Virus record (IMG/VR): IMGVR_UViG_3300025102_000205
Span: 1 to 28,359 of that record
Direction: 5' to 3' (one strand)
Source: a virus
Length of the DNA stretch: 28,359 nt
Shown here: positions 1 to 5,883 of the stretch, piece by piece
Numbering within the stretch: position 1 is the first letter of the stretch
How the letters are laid out: each line of letters opens with the position of its first letter
Notes under the pieces: model-generated
Database searches by the model: none
Seen by the model: the letters and a program-made list of their open reading frames with translations, nothing else
Told to the model about the DNA's origin: nothing
Translations under genes and position numbers: made by a program

Positions 1-318
1 AAAGATTAACCACTCATCAAGTCTGTCCTCAATGTAATGTTGTAAATCAAAACTTAAGTCAGTTAGATAGTCTGCATAGTACTTAGTGTGGTCCACTTTT
101 TTAGAAAGTGTCTGCCAATCTTTAGGCAATCTACCACTAAAATCTCCAATGATTTCATTTTTAATTCTCTCCACTACAATAAGAGTTTGTTTTCTAACCA
201 TTGGCATACTAAGGTGAAGATAATGCTCTTCCATAGCTTGTAAGAAATCATCTTTGTCGATGACATCTTTTTCTAAAGCATCAAGATTAAACTTTAATGC
301 TTCCATAAATTTACTCAT
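1..318 (-). CDS. Hypothetical protein, partial (C-terminus outside window)
   Basis: An open frame starts at an ATG at 318-316 and reads 106 codons to the window edge without a stop, so only the N-terminal part is visible. The protein begins MSKFMEALKFNLDALEKD and is acidic and probably helical, with no motif that I recognise and no signal peptide or membrane segment. It is the last visible gene of the leftward operon. It is separated from its upstream neighbour by a 65-nt gap that holds a strong hairpin, so its expression may be partly uncoupled from the genes before it. The start is preceded by an A/T-rich leader, as in the rest of the window. Function unknown. Confidence 0.7.
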   Translation of the reverse strand, partial: MSKFMEALKFNLDALEKDVIDKDDFLQAMEEHYLHLSMPMVRKQTLIVVERIKNEIIGDFSGRLPKDWQTLSKKVDHTKYYADYLTDLSFDLQHYIEDRLDEWLIF

Positions 319-344
319 AATTATATGTATTAAGTTAAACAATG

Positions 345-364
345 ACTCCCAGATGTCTGGGAGT
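345..364 (-). other. Intergenic hairpin (possible attenuator or weak terminator)
   Basis: The arms ACTCCCAGA and TCTGGGAGT are perfectly complementary (9 bp, or 8 bp with a 4-nt loop) and sit between two minus-strand genes. Read on the minus strand the hairpin is followed by TCATTGTTTAACTT, not by a clean T-run, so a classical terminator is uncertain. It could equally stabilise an mRNA end or mark a processing point. Confidence 0.5.
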
Positions 365-383
365 TTCGTAGGTGTTAAAACCT

Positions 384-869
384 TTACTCTTCAGATTGTT
401 CTTTCTCTACAAAATCAAACTTCTGTCTTAAGTCACCCTCTACACATTCTTTAGGGAATAACTCTTCCATTAGTTTTTTCTCATCACCAAACATGTACTG
501 AGTTCCATGCTTTCTTATCTCTTCGGCTTTTCTATCTCTCATCCAAGAGTCCTCAAGTAAGACACTATATGTTTCATAACTTATGTCTTTCCATTTACTA
601 TTCTTTGCATCAATTTCATCCCACAAAGTATCATCGGCATAATCTCCTTCTATTGAGATTGAATCACCACTCCAAGAGCCAATTAATAGACTATGTGAAC
701 TTAAGTCTCCACCTCCTCTTCCATTGCCATTAGCAAGTAGAATTGATAGTCCTTGTAAAATTCCCACTCCAGTTGAAGTGAACTCCATTAATTTAGCACC
801 ATTGCCAAATGTATAAGGAGTCAAATACTCCTTTTTTGTTTTGTTTATTACTTTATAATATTGTCCCAT
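384..869 (-). CDS. Conserved hypothetical protein, MGQYYKV family
   Basis: This 161-aa protein opens with MGQYYKVINKTKKEYLTPY followed by FGNGAKLMEF. From memory, this N-terminal signature (MGxYY.(I/V).N...(K/R)EYL.P...F..G.KL.E) recurs in a family of unknown function found in phages and in bacteria such as actinomycetes. The middle is glycine-rich (GNGRGGG, about residues 48-54), followed by SGDSISIEGDYADD, and the C-terminal half is acidic and helical. The stop of the upstream gene lies two bases before its ATG (TAA-TT-ATG), which suggests translational coupling. No catalytic motif is evident, so the role stays unknown. Family membership is recalled from the signature and has not been searched. 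Confidence 0.75.
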   Translation of the reverse strand: MGQYYKVINKTKKEYLTPYTFGNGAKLMEFTSTGVGILQGLSILLANGNGRGGGDLSSHSLLIGSWSGDSISIEGDYADDTLWDEIDAKNSKWKDISYETYSVLLEDSWMRDRKAEEIRKHGTQYMFGDEKKLMEELFPKECVEGDLRQKFDFVEKEQSEE

Positions 870-871
870 AA

Positions 872-1162
872 TTATTGTTTTTGATTTAAGATGAATTCAT
901 TTAATAGTTCTTTGTTGCTTTGGTCAAGCATCATGTAGAATCTGTAAAAGAGTTCTGTTCCACTCATACTTCTTACAAGTGGATTAGAACACTCTTTTCT
1001 TGCCTTAGTTAATTGTGTAACCAAGGTATCCCATTTATCTTGTAGGTGGTTTGCAAGTAATGGATTGTCTGTCCAGACTCTATCAATAAAGTCATAGTGA
1101 AAATTGTTAGCATAGTATGTGAATGCTACAATTGGGTTTTGTTTTGTTTTAGTGTGTGCCAT
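872..1162 (-). CDS. Hypothetical protein
   Basis: A 96-aa soluble protein beginning MAHTKTKQNPIVAF. It is rich in aromatic and Asn residues in its first half (YYANNFHYDF) and ends in a helical stretch (LDQSNKELLNEFILNQKQ). I recognise no domain. The gene sits inside the leftward operon: the stop of the upstream gene (1165-1167) is two bases before its ATG, and its own stop is two bases before the next ATG. The regular TAA-NT-ATG joints support it as a real gene, although the product is not recognisable. Confidence 0.65.
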   Translation of the reverse strand: MAHTKTKQNPIVAFTYYANNFHYDFIDRVWTDNPLLANHLQDKWDTLVTQLTKARKECSNPLVRSMSGTELFYRFYMMLDQSNKELLNEFILNQKQ

Positions 1163-1164
1163 AG

Positions 1165-1440
1165 TTATTTATGTTTTTTAGTTAAGTTAGTCACCATGTG
1201 TGCCATCATTTTAAAATGGTTGTCAAGTGGATTGCTAAGTGGAGAATTTTTGTCTTCATTTCCATCCTCATCCAAGTGGATAATTGGAGATGAATTGTCA
1301 AATTCCCAGGATAGATCTTCCACAGCTTTGGGTGTAATTTTGAGATATAAATCTCTAGTTTCTTCATCACTATCATGACTATCAAGGTAGTGTTGAAATA
1401 CTTTGTGAATGATTTTCATTTCACTTTCAGTGTAGTTCAT
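1165..1440 (-). CDS. Hypothetical acidic protein
   Basis: A 91-aa protein, MNYTESEMKIIHKVF..., strongly acidic in its centre (SHDSDEETRD and LDEDGNEDKN) with a more basic C-terminus (TNLTKKHK). It has no membrane segment and no motif that I recognise. It is the first gene downstream of the tRNA-like element at 1477-1519, with a 36-nt A/T-rich leader between them. Small acidic phage early proteins are often host-takeover factors, but nothing in the sequence proves that here. Confidence 0.65.
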   Translation of the reverse strand: MNYTESEMKIIHKVFQHYLDSHDSDEETRDLYLKITPKAVEDLSWEFDNSSPIIHLDEDGNEDKNSPLSNPLDNHFKMMAHMVTNLTKKHK

Positions 1441-1476
1441 AGTTTATTAAATTTAATTATCTGCATTATTGCATTG

Positions 1477-1519
1477 AGATTAGGAGAGGAATCGAACCTC
1501 TCCATGTTCCAAACTAATC
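1477..1519 (-). ncRNA. tRNA-like minihelix (acceptor stem plus T-arm, no D or anticodon arm)
   Basis: On the minus strand the element reads GATTAGT, an 11-nt linker, then T-stem AGAGG, loop TTCGATT, stem CCTCT, then CCTAATC and T. The loop matches the tRNA consensus (G53, T54 T55 C56 R57 A58, C61) exactly. GATTAG pairs with CTAATC as an acceptor-like stem, with a seventh T/C mismatch. There is no D-arm, no anticodon arm and no encoded CCA. It starts on the last base of the upstream stop codon and lies inside an operon. It could be a tRNA remnant, an attachment-site fragment or a transcript-processing signal (RNase P cleaves minimal acceptor/T-arm substrates). Its RNA nature is inferred from the fold. 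Confidence 0.55.
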
Positions 1520-2076
1520 TATAGTGTATAGAGTACCGACTCTTTAATGTAGTCATCTCTATATTGGTGTACATCAAGATGCATCATTGCACCACCATCA
1601 TTACCTTCATCATCAGTCTGAGGAATTAAACAAGTCTTATCATCTAACCATAATGCAAGTGGTGATTTGTTCCATCCAAATTCTGCACATTCATTTGGTG
1701 TAAGGTGTCTGACATTTACAATCTTTCTACCTACTAGATGAGTAAAGTTTGCCCTATGCACATTGTGAGGTAGGTTGTCGATTGCTCTTTGTTTAGCTTT
1801 CTTATTGTCTCTAATCTCTTTGTTTACTTCATTAGGAACTCTACCATATTTAACTCCTAGACTAGTTATAATATAAGAGTTTTTAGATTCTTTAATAAGT
1901 AATCCATCAGTTATCCATTCTCCAATATTTGCATTGTAGTAACCTTGCTTACTGATAAACTTCTTTGGATTCTTTCCTTGAGCAATCCATACTTGTTCTC
2001 TAATGTCTTTTAGAGTAAAAATTTTACCATCAAACTTATCTGCTAAGTTGATGAAGATTTGTTGTTTTATTTTCAT
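1519..2076 (-). CDS. Winged-helix-like phage protein of unknown function
   Basis: 185 aa. Residues 1-80 read like a winged-helix domain: MKIKQQIFINLADKFDGKI, then FTLKDIREQVW, and a strand-turn-strand LLIKESKNSYIITSLG. A basic linker follows (NKEIRDNKKAKQR). The C-terminal part, about residues 113-165, resembles a recurrent phage and bacterial module (IVNVRHLTPNECAEFGW ... ALWLDDKTCLIPQTDDEGND), known to me only as conserved hypothetical. The ATG overlaps the TGA of the small upstream gene (ATGA), so the two are translationally coupled. Its stop abuts the tRNA-like element. A DNA-binding or regulatory role is plausible but unproven. Confidence 0.75.
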   Translation of the reverse strand: MKIKQQIFINLADKFDGKIFTLKDIREQVWIAQGKNPKKFISKQGYYNANIGEWITDGLLIKESKNSYIITSLGVKYGRVPNEVNKEIRDNKKAKQRAIDNLPHNVHRANFTHLVGRKIVNVRHLTPNECAEFGWNKSPLALWLDDKTCLIPQTDDEGNDGGAMMHLDVHQYRDDYIKESVLYTL

Positions 2077-2198
2077 GATGTAATTGTTTTAAAGGTTATA
2101 AATAATATTCCGATACAGTCCATGATTATTAAGAAATAAACAAGACTTGCTACTATAGGGTTTGTTTCTTCCCAAAGTTTAATTATAAAGTATTTCAT
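2073..2198 (-). CDS. Small membrane protein (41 aa)
   Basis: A 41-codon frame, MKYFIIKLWEETNPIVASLVYF and so on, ends in TTFKTITS-like polar residues (FITFKTITS). Residues about 15-36 (VASLVYFLIIMDCIGILFI) form one hydrophobic transmembrane segment. Support comes from its joints: its ATG lies two bases after the TAA of the upstream gene, and its TGA overlaps the ATG of the downstream gene. Both are typical of this operon. Possible roles include a membrane-directed early function or a superinfection factor, but nothing identifies one. Confidence 0.6.
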   Translation of the reverse strand: MKYFIIKLWEETNPIVASLVYFLIIMDCIGILFITFKTITS

Positions 2199-2200
2199 AG

Positions 2201-2389
2201 TTATAGGTTTAAAGGGTTAATGTTAATGTCAAGTGCATCACTCATTGTATGCACATTCTCGATAATAATAGTTAATTCTTCCATTGTATTTAATTTAATT
2301 AAGTTAGATATGAGAGGTAAGTCACTGACTATCAGTGAGTTAGATGTAAATTGTGTGTATTGTGTGTCTCTCATGAGATAAATATACAA
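2201..2389 (-). CDS. Small hypothetical protein, first gene of the leftward operon
   Basis: Up to 62 aa (MYIYLMRDTQYTQFTSNS...), mostly polar at the start and then an alternating hydrophobic/acidic C-terminal half (TMEELTIIIENVHTMSDALD). A second ATG at 2374 would give 57 aa. The sequence TATATTTA on the minus strand (2386-2379), one base off the Bacteroidota promoter TAnnTTTG, lies so close that it would favour the inner start with almost no leader. Nothing in the product is recognisable. Its position next to the divergent control region marks it as the promoter-proximal gene. Confidence 0.5.
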   Translation of the reverse strand: MYIYLMRDTQYTQFTSNSLIVSDLPLISNLIKLNTMEELTIIIENVHTMSDALDININPLNL

Positions 2390-2893
2390 TAAATATCTAA
2401 TATATTACTAATACTTTGCTAATACTTTTAGACTAGGAGAAACAATTCTCTTTAATACTTATTGCAAATGATTGTTGTTTAATATTTAATTCATTAATCA
2501 TAGTCAAGTGTGAAATGATAGTTGACTTTTGTTTATGTTTTGTTTAGTTATAATTCAGTCGGTGAGGGGGTTAAGGGAAGGCTCTCTGTCTCTTCTCTTT
2601 TGTTTAACCAATTGAAGAGGGAAGGCCATAGATAGTGGAGGAGGAGTCATGTATACACCTAATTAACAAGGGATGTGATAGGTAACACCTACCTAGTACC
2701 TAGCTATGTCATACTAGGGTAGGCAAATTCTGAAAAAATCTGAAAAAAAAAGTTGAAATCCTTTTTTGACCTAAAAAAAATAATGACTTTCTGTGGGGGC
2801 GGGGTGTGTGTATAAGCACTAATAACCCTCAACCTCTATATATCTAATAACTCAAAAAAATTTTCAGTATCTTTACTATCTAAATTTATAGCT
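2390..2893. promoter_or_regulatory. Divergent control region without genes (candidate promoter/origin area)
   Basis: About 500 bases separate the leftward and rightward transcription units, and I find no credible frame in them. They contain G-runs that stand out in an AT-rich genome (GGTGAGGGGGTTAAGGGAAGG near 2561-2581 counted loosely, and TGGGGGCGGGGTG near 2795), purine-rich stretches, an imperfect inverted repeat (2688-2723), A-tracts at about 2734-2780, and TATCTTTA at 2868-2875, one base off the promoter consensus, 19 bases before the next ATG. A control region or replication origin is an inference from position and composition. Confidence 0.4.
2688..2723. repeat. Imperfect inverted repeat in the divergent region
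   Basis: CCTACCTAGTA (2688-2698) pairs with TACTAGGGTAGG (2712-2723): 11 base pairs with one bulged base and a 13-nt loop that itself contains CTAG and TAGCTA. No T-run follows on either strand, so it is not a typical terminator. An operator or origin element fits its position better. Confidence 0.5.
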
Positions 2894-3091
2894 ATGAATA
2901 ATTCTGATTACATTGATGGGTTGTACGTTAAGAACGGAAGACTTATAAATGAACGACCAAACAGTATGACTGGTATTCAAAAAGCAGTATCTATTAAACG
3001 ATCAGTAACTAACGATCGTAAGATAAATCAAGTTGCAGAAGCGATACAGTTAGCTGAAAATAAAAAGAACTTTAACGAACTTAATTTCTAA
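2894..3091 (+). CDS. Small hypothetical protein
   Basis: A 65-aa frame beginning MNNSDYIDGLYVKNGRL, with a basic, helical second half (AVSIKRSVTNDRKINQVAE). It is the first rightward gene after the divergent region. A near-consensus promoter element (TATCTTTA, 2868-2875) lies 19 bases before the ATG, and a weak hairpin followed by a run of nine T is found 30 bases after the stop. It could therefore be a single-gene unit. I recognise no motif. Codon use is AT-rich like its surroundings, which supports coding but does not prove it. Confidence 0.55.
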   Translation: MNNSDYIDGLYVKNGRLINERPNSMTGIQKAVSIKRSVTNDRKINQVAEAIQLAENKKNFNELNF

Positions 3092-3122
3092 AAATATTTT
3101 CTGTTTTCTTTTTGTTTAAATT

Positions 3123-3153
3123 AAGAGGTTTAGAAATAGATCTCTTTTTTTTT
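3123..3153 (+). terminator. Weak candidate terminator
   Basis: AAGAG (3123-3127) can pair with CTCTT (3142-3146) around a 14-nt loop, followed by an uninterrupted T-run to 3153. The stem is short and the loop large, so the call relies mainly on the T-run and on its place after a small gene. Confidence 0.3.
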
Positions 3154-3200
3154 GCATTGTGTATAATAACTGACACAAGTATGACAATCTAAATTTAAAA

Positions 3201-3271
3201 TCGACATAAGCTAACTAACTGATTATTAGTACTTTTATTATTATAATTATTAATAATGTCGATAATGTCGA
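3201..3271. repeat. TAATGTCGA tandem repeat with an inverted copy, upstream of groEL
   Basis: TAATGTCGA occurs twice back to back (3254-3262 and 3263-3271), and its inverted core TCGACAT lies at 3201-3207. The intervening 46 bases are almost pure A/T. This forms a small cluster of like sites in the 327-base gene-free stretch before groEL (3092-3418), suited to a DNA-binding protein or an unwinding element. The rest of that stretch holds only A/T-rich sequence and the promoter. Confidence 0.5.
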
Positions 3272-3348
3272 AAAAAATACTATTATAAAAATAAAAAAAA
3301 AGTAAAGTACAGTAAAATATATATAGAGTGTATAGTAGCAAAAAACAT

Positions 3349-3360
3349 TGTCATTTGACA
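3349..3360. promoter_or_regulatory. Candidate operator TGTCATTTGACA
   Basis: Two 5-bp inverted arms, TGTCA and TGACA, are separated by TT and end one base before the -33 box of the groEL promoter. The placement is typical of an operator. It does not match CIRCE, the HrcA site (TTAGCACTC-N9-GAGTGCTAA), so regulation by host HrcA is not indicated. Confidence 0.4.
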
Positions 3361-3361
3361 T

Positions 3362-3391
3362 TTTGCTTTTTCACAAATTATACTATCTTTG
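3362..3391 (+). promoter_or_regulatory. Bacteroidota-type promoter of groEL-groES
   Basis: TTTG (3362-3365) and TATCTTTG (3384-3391) are spaced by 18 bases. This matches the Bacteroidota vegetative promoter (-33 TTTG, -7 TAnnTTTG, spacing about 17-23). Initiation some 5-7 bases downstream would leave a leader of about 20 nt before the ATG at 3419. Of the promoter matches noted in this window it is the only one with both boxes intact. Confidence 0.65.
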
Positions 3392-3418
3392 TTTAGTAAT
3401 CTAATTTAATTTAATCCA

Positions 3419-5032
3419 ATGAGTGCACAAGGCTATATACCCAAAGACCTAACTTTTGATGAAGAAGGTCGTAAACAATTAATCCAAGGAATTACTGCAA
3501 TATCTAAAGCTGTTAAAAGTACGCTTGGCCCACGCGGTCAGACTGTATTAATAGAATCTCCCGATCATGTTGGTGGAATTACAGTAACTAAGGATGGGGT
3601 AACTGTAGCTAAGTCTATATTCTTAGACAACCCAATAGAAAACCTAGCCATACAAATGATGAAGGATGCAGCGACTAGAACTGCTAACTCTGCAGGTGAC
3701 GGAACAACTACTGCAATAGTATTAACTGAAGCTATAGTAAATGCAGGACAAGAACTTTTAAAAGAAGACCATAACATTACTGAGGTTATTAAAGCAATCA
3801 ATAAACATTGCGATAAAATAATTAGTATGTTAGAAAAAGATGCCAAGAAGATTACTCCAGAAACCCTGCTAGATGTTGCAACAATATCTGCCAACAACGA
3901 CAAAGAGATAGGTAAGATAATATCTGATGCCTATAAAAAAGTTGGTGCTAATGGGATAGTTACTGTAGAAAAATCACAGAACCACGAGACATATGCTGAG
4001 GTCACTAATGGTATAAAAGTAGATAGAGGATACTCCTCACCTATGTTTTTAAATAATCATCGTAAAGATGAGTGTGTGCTTGAAGATGTCTTGGTGTTAG
4101 TGTGCGATATTGGTATTGATAACATCCTACAAATTGAGAATGTATTGAAACCAATCATACAACAAAATAAAAAATTACTAATCATAGCTCCATGTTCTGA
4201 CAATGTAGTCAACACTCTTGCGGCCAATGTGGTTCGTAATAATTTAAAACTCTGTACTATTCTGCCTCCACAGTTTGGGTATAAAAGTCATGAGCTGATG
4301 CAAGATATAGCATTCGCGGTCGGAGCAAAAATATTTTCAGAACAAACTGGAGATGATTTGAGTTTAATAAACATGAACGATCTGGGACATGTAGATAAAA
4401 TAATAGTTGGTAAAGATTCAAGTGTGTTGATTAAAGATGCAGACATAAGCGAAGCAACACTAAACAGAATAGAAGAACTTAAAGAACAACAAAAAAACAT
4501 GACAATTAAAAGCGATAAAGATTTTATAAACGAAAGAGTTGCAAGTCTAGCTGGAGCTATTGGGTGTATATATGTTGGAGCTAATAGCGACGTTGAGCAA
4601 AAAGAAAAATTTGACCGAGTCGATGACTCGGTATGCGCGGTGCGCAGCGCCTTACAAGAAGGCATTATTCCTGGCGGAGGACTAGCACTATTTAATTGTG
4701 CACAATTTTTAAGGGAATATATTAAATCCTACAAGCCATTTCAAAACGAGCCTAACATACAAGTAGCTGGTGAGATATTATCACAAGCAATACAAGTTCC
4801 ATTGAAACAAATTATTATTAATGCAGGGAAAGATGTGGCTGAGATAATTAGTAAATTCAAACACATGGGGGGTAATATAGGATACGATGTAAAAAATGAA
4901 GATGTAGATGATATGTATGTGTTAGGTATAATCGATCCACTAAAAGTAACTAAGAACGCACTGGTTAATGCAGTGTCTGTTGCCACTACAATACTTTCTA
5001 CTAATGCAATCATAACACATAAACGAGCATGA
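3419..5032 (+). CDS. groEL: Phage-encoded chaperonin GroEL (Hsp60, group I)
   Basis: 537 aa, full length for the family (E. coli about 548). It would form the ATP-driven folding ring in the host cytoplasm with GroES as lid. Family motifs are in order: LGPRG (36-40), TKDGVTVAK with the nucleotide-site Asp59, GDGTTTA (93-99), ATISANND (154-161), the apical start DRGYSSPMF (202-210), LLIIAP (253-258), RVDDSV with the ATP-hydrolysing Asp403 (E. coli D398), PGGG (418-421), and DPLKVTKNALVNAVSVA near the end. The C-terminus stops at THKRA, so the flexible GGM tail of most bacterial GroELs is missing. It is much diverged from host-type sequences, as expected for an old phage gene. It has its own promoter and overlaps groES by ATGA. 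Confidence 0.97.
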   Translation: MSAQGYIPKDLTFDEEGRKQLIQGITAISKAVKSTLGPRGQTVLIESPDHVGGITVTKDGVTVAKSIFLDNPIENLAIQMMKDAATRTANSAGDGTTTAIVLTEAIVNAGQELLKEDHNITEVIKAINKHCDKIISMLEKDAKKITPETLLDVATISANNDKEIGKIISDAYKKVGANGIVTVEKSQNHETYAEVTNGIKVDRGYSSPMFLNNHRKDECVLEDVLVLVCDIGIDNILQIENVLKPIIQQNKKLLIIAPCSDNVVNTLAANVVRNNLKLCTILPPQFGYKSHELMQDIAFAVGAKIFSEQTGDDLSLINMNDLGHVDKIIVGKDSSVLIKDADISEATLNRIEELKEQQKNMTIKSDKDFINERVASLAGAIGCIYVGANSDVEQKEKFDRVDDSVCAVRSALQEGIIPGGGLALFNCAQFLREYIKSYKPFQNEPNIQVAGEILSQAIQVPLKQIIINAGKDVAEIISKFKHMGGNIGYDVKNEDVDDMYVLGIIDPLKVTKNALVNAVSVATTILSTNAIITHKRA

Positions 5033-5286
5033 TCCCTATAAATAAATACATAATTATTGACACTATTGAAGAAGAAATAAAAACAGACTCTGGACTGTTA
5101 TTGTCTGCAAACGACATAAAAGACTTTAGATATAAAAAAGGGAAAGTTGTTAAGCCAGGGACAAACGTAAGTGATATTAAAGAAGGGGACATGATTTATT
5201 ACGACAAAATGTCTGGATATACTATGATAATAAACGACACACAGTATACTATAATTCTTGAGAGAGATGTCGTTGTTGTTTTATAA
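5029..5286 (+). CDS. groES: Phage-encoded co-chaperonin GroES
   Basis: 85 aa, slightly short for a GroES (about 97). It begins MIPINKYIIIDTIEE. The mobile loop, which docks on GroEL, is visible at about residues 16-32 as EIKTDSGLLLSAND, where GLLL replaces the canonical GIVL tripeptide region. It is followed by GKVVKPG (38-44), KEGDMIYYDK (51-60) and the last strand ILERDVVVVL, all matching the chaperonin-10 barrel. The start overlaps the groEL stop (ATGA), so the two are coupled, and the order groEL then groES is opposite to most bacterial operons. Its 3' end overlaps the convergent gene by 38 bases. A cognate pair with the phage GroEL is the natural reading. Confidence 0.93.
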   Translation: MIPINKYIIIDTIEEEIKTDSGLLLSANDIKDFRYKKGKVVKPGTNVSDIKEGDMIYYDKMSGYTMIINDTQYTIILERDVVVVL

Positions 5287-5734
5287 AATCATTCATCTCA
5301 ATAATCGTGTTTCGGTAAACCTTATCCATGTAAGATGCATCGTTTCTGAACAAAGGATTAGAGTGTGCAGTCTCCGCAATCTCCTCACCATTTAATTTTT
5401 TATAAATCATTGTTATGATGCGTTTAGCTTTGTAAGTTAGCTCGTAAAGTGTAGCCTTGTTACCCTCTCTTTTTCTCCAAACATGAATCCAATCATCACG
5501 AAGAAGCCTTGCAAACCTAGGATATTCCCAACTCATAACCTCTTCATACTTTTTAAACTGTTCTTTGTTAAATATATCCTCACTGTATAGAAACAATAAC
5601 ATCTCAAGATCAGGTGTAGATAATTTATACTTAGCCTTCACCCAATATCTTATGACTCTCCAGTATTTTAAATAGTTGTGTGATGGTGTAATTCTTGATG
5701 TTGCCTTACGCTGATAAACGCCTTTAGATTTCAT
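5249..5734 (-). CDS. Winged-helix (MarR-like) phage protein, convergent with groES
   Basis: 161 aa. It starts MKSKGVYQRKATSRITPSHN and continues with a helical region resembling MarR-type winged helices: YKLSTPDLEMLLFLYSED (about 37-54), a recognition-like segment around EVMSWEYPRFARLLRDDW, and a wing-like turn VWRKREGNKATLYELT, then KAKRIITMIYKKLNGEE. Proteins like this occur near structural genes of marine Bacteroidota phages, from memory, with unknown role. It is the only minus-strand gene among the rightward genes, overlaps groES tail-to-tail, and faces away from the promoter at 5749-5756. A DNA-binding regulator is plausible; the domain call is from pattern only. Confidence 0.75.
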   Translation of the reverse strand: MKSKGVYQRKATSRITPSHNYLKYWRVIRYWVKAKYKLSTPDLEMLLFLYSEDIFNKEQFKKYEEVMSWEYPRFARLLRDDWIHVWRKREGNKATLYELTYKAKRIITMIYKKLNGEEIAETAHSNPLFRNDASYMDKVYRNTIIEMNDFIKQQRHLSQEL

Positions 5735-5748
5735 TAAATTAAAGTTAC

Positions 5749-5756
5749 TATATTTG
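5749..5756 (+). promoter_or_regulatory. Bacteroidota -7 element TATATTTG for the small-gene cluster
   Basis: An exact TAnnTTTG match lies 29 bases before the ATG at 5786, between divergent genes. No TTTG box is seen at the usual distance upstream. It probably starts the long transcript over the tiny basic genes. Confidence 0.5.
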
Positions 5757-5785
5757 TAAATATAATTATTTTAATAATAAAAATT

Positions 5786-5881
5786 ATGGCTAAGAAAAAA
5801 GTAGTAAAAAAAGCAGCTCCTAAAAAAGTTGCAGTTAAATCGCCAAGTGTAAAGAAAGAAAGTAAAAGAGTTATTATCTAA
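5786..5881 (+). CDS. Lys-rich micro-protein (31 aa)
   Basis: MAKKKVVKKAAPKKVAVKSP followed by SVKKESKRVII: about a third lysine, with Ala/Pro spacers like a histone-H1-type or nucleoid-binding tail. It is preceded by the A-rich leader and ATTATGG start context shared by other genes here, and its stop lies two bases before the next ATG. No fold is expected. Binding to DNA or RNA by charge is the simplest guess. Confidence 0.6.
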   Translation: MAKKKVVKKAAPKKVAVKSPSVKKESKRVII

Positions 5882-5883
5882 TA

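Noticed and set aside
254-454. A 66-codon plus-strand frame (and 1097-1378) in the left operon
   Set aside because: Each covers parts of two minus-strand genes with proper joints, and no rightward promoter is seen there.
1441-1521. A complete tRNA gene on the minus strand
   Set aside because: The T-arm is perfect but no anticodon arm or D-arm can be folded in the preceding bases, and the matching acceptor 5' strand lies only 11 nt before the T-stem.
3565-3903. A minus-strand 112-codon frame inside groEL (also 4288-4665 and 4741-5013)
   Set aside because: All are antisense to clear GroEL motifs, with Ser/Ile/Leu-rich shadow composition and no independent signals.
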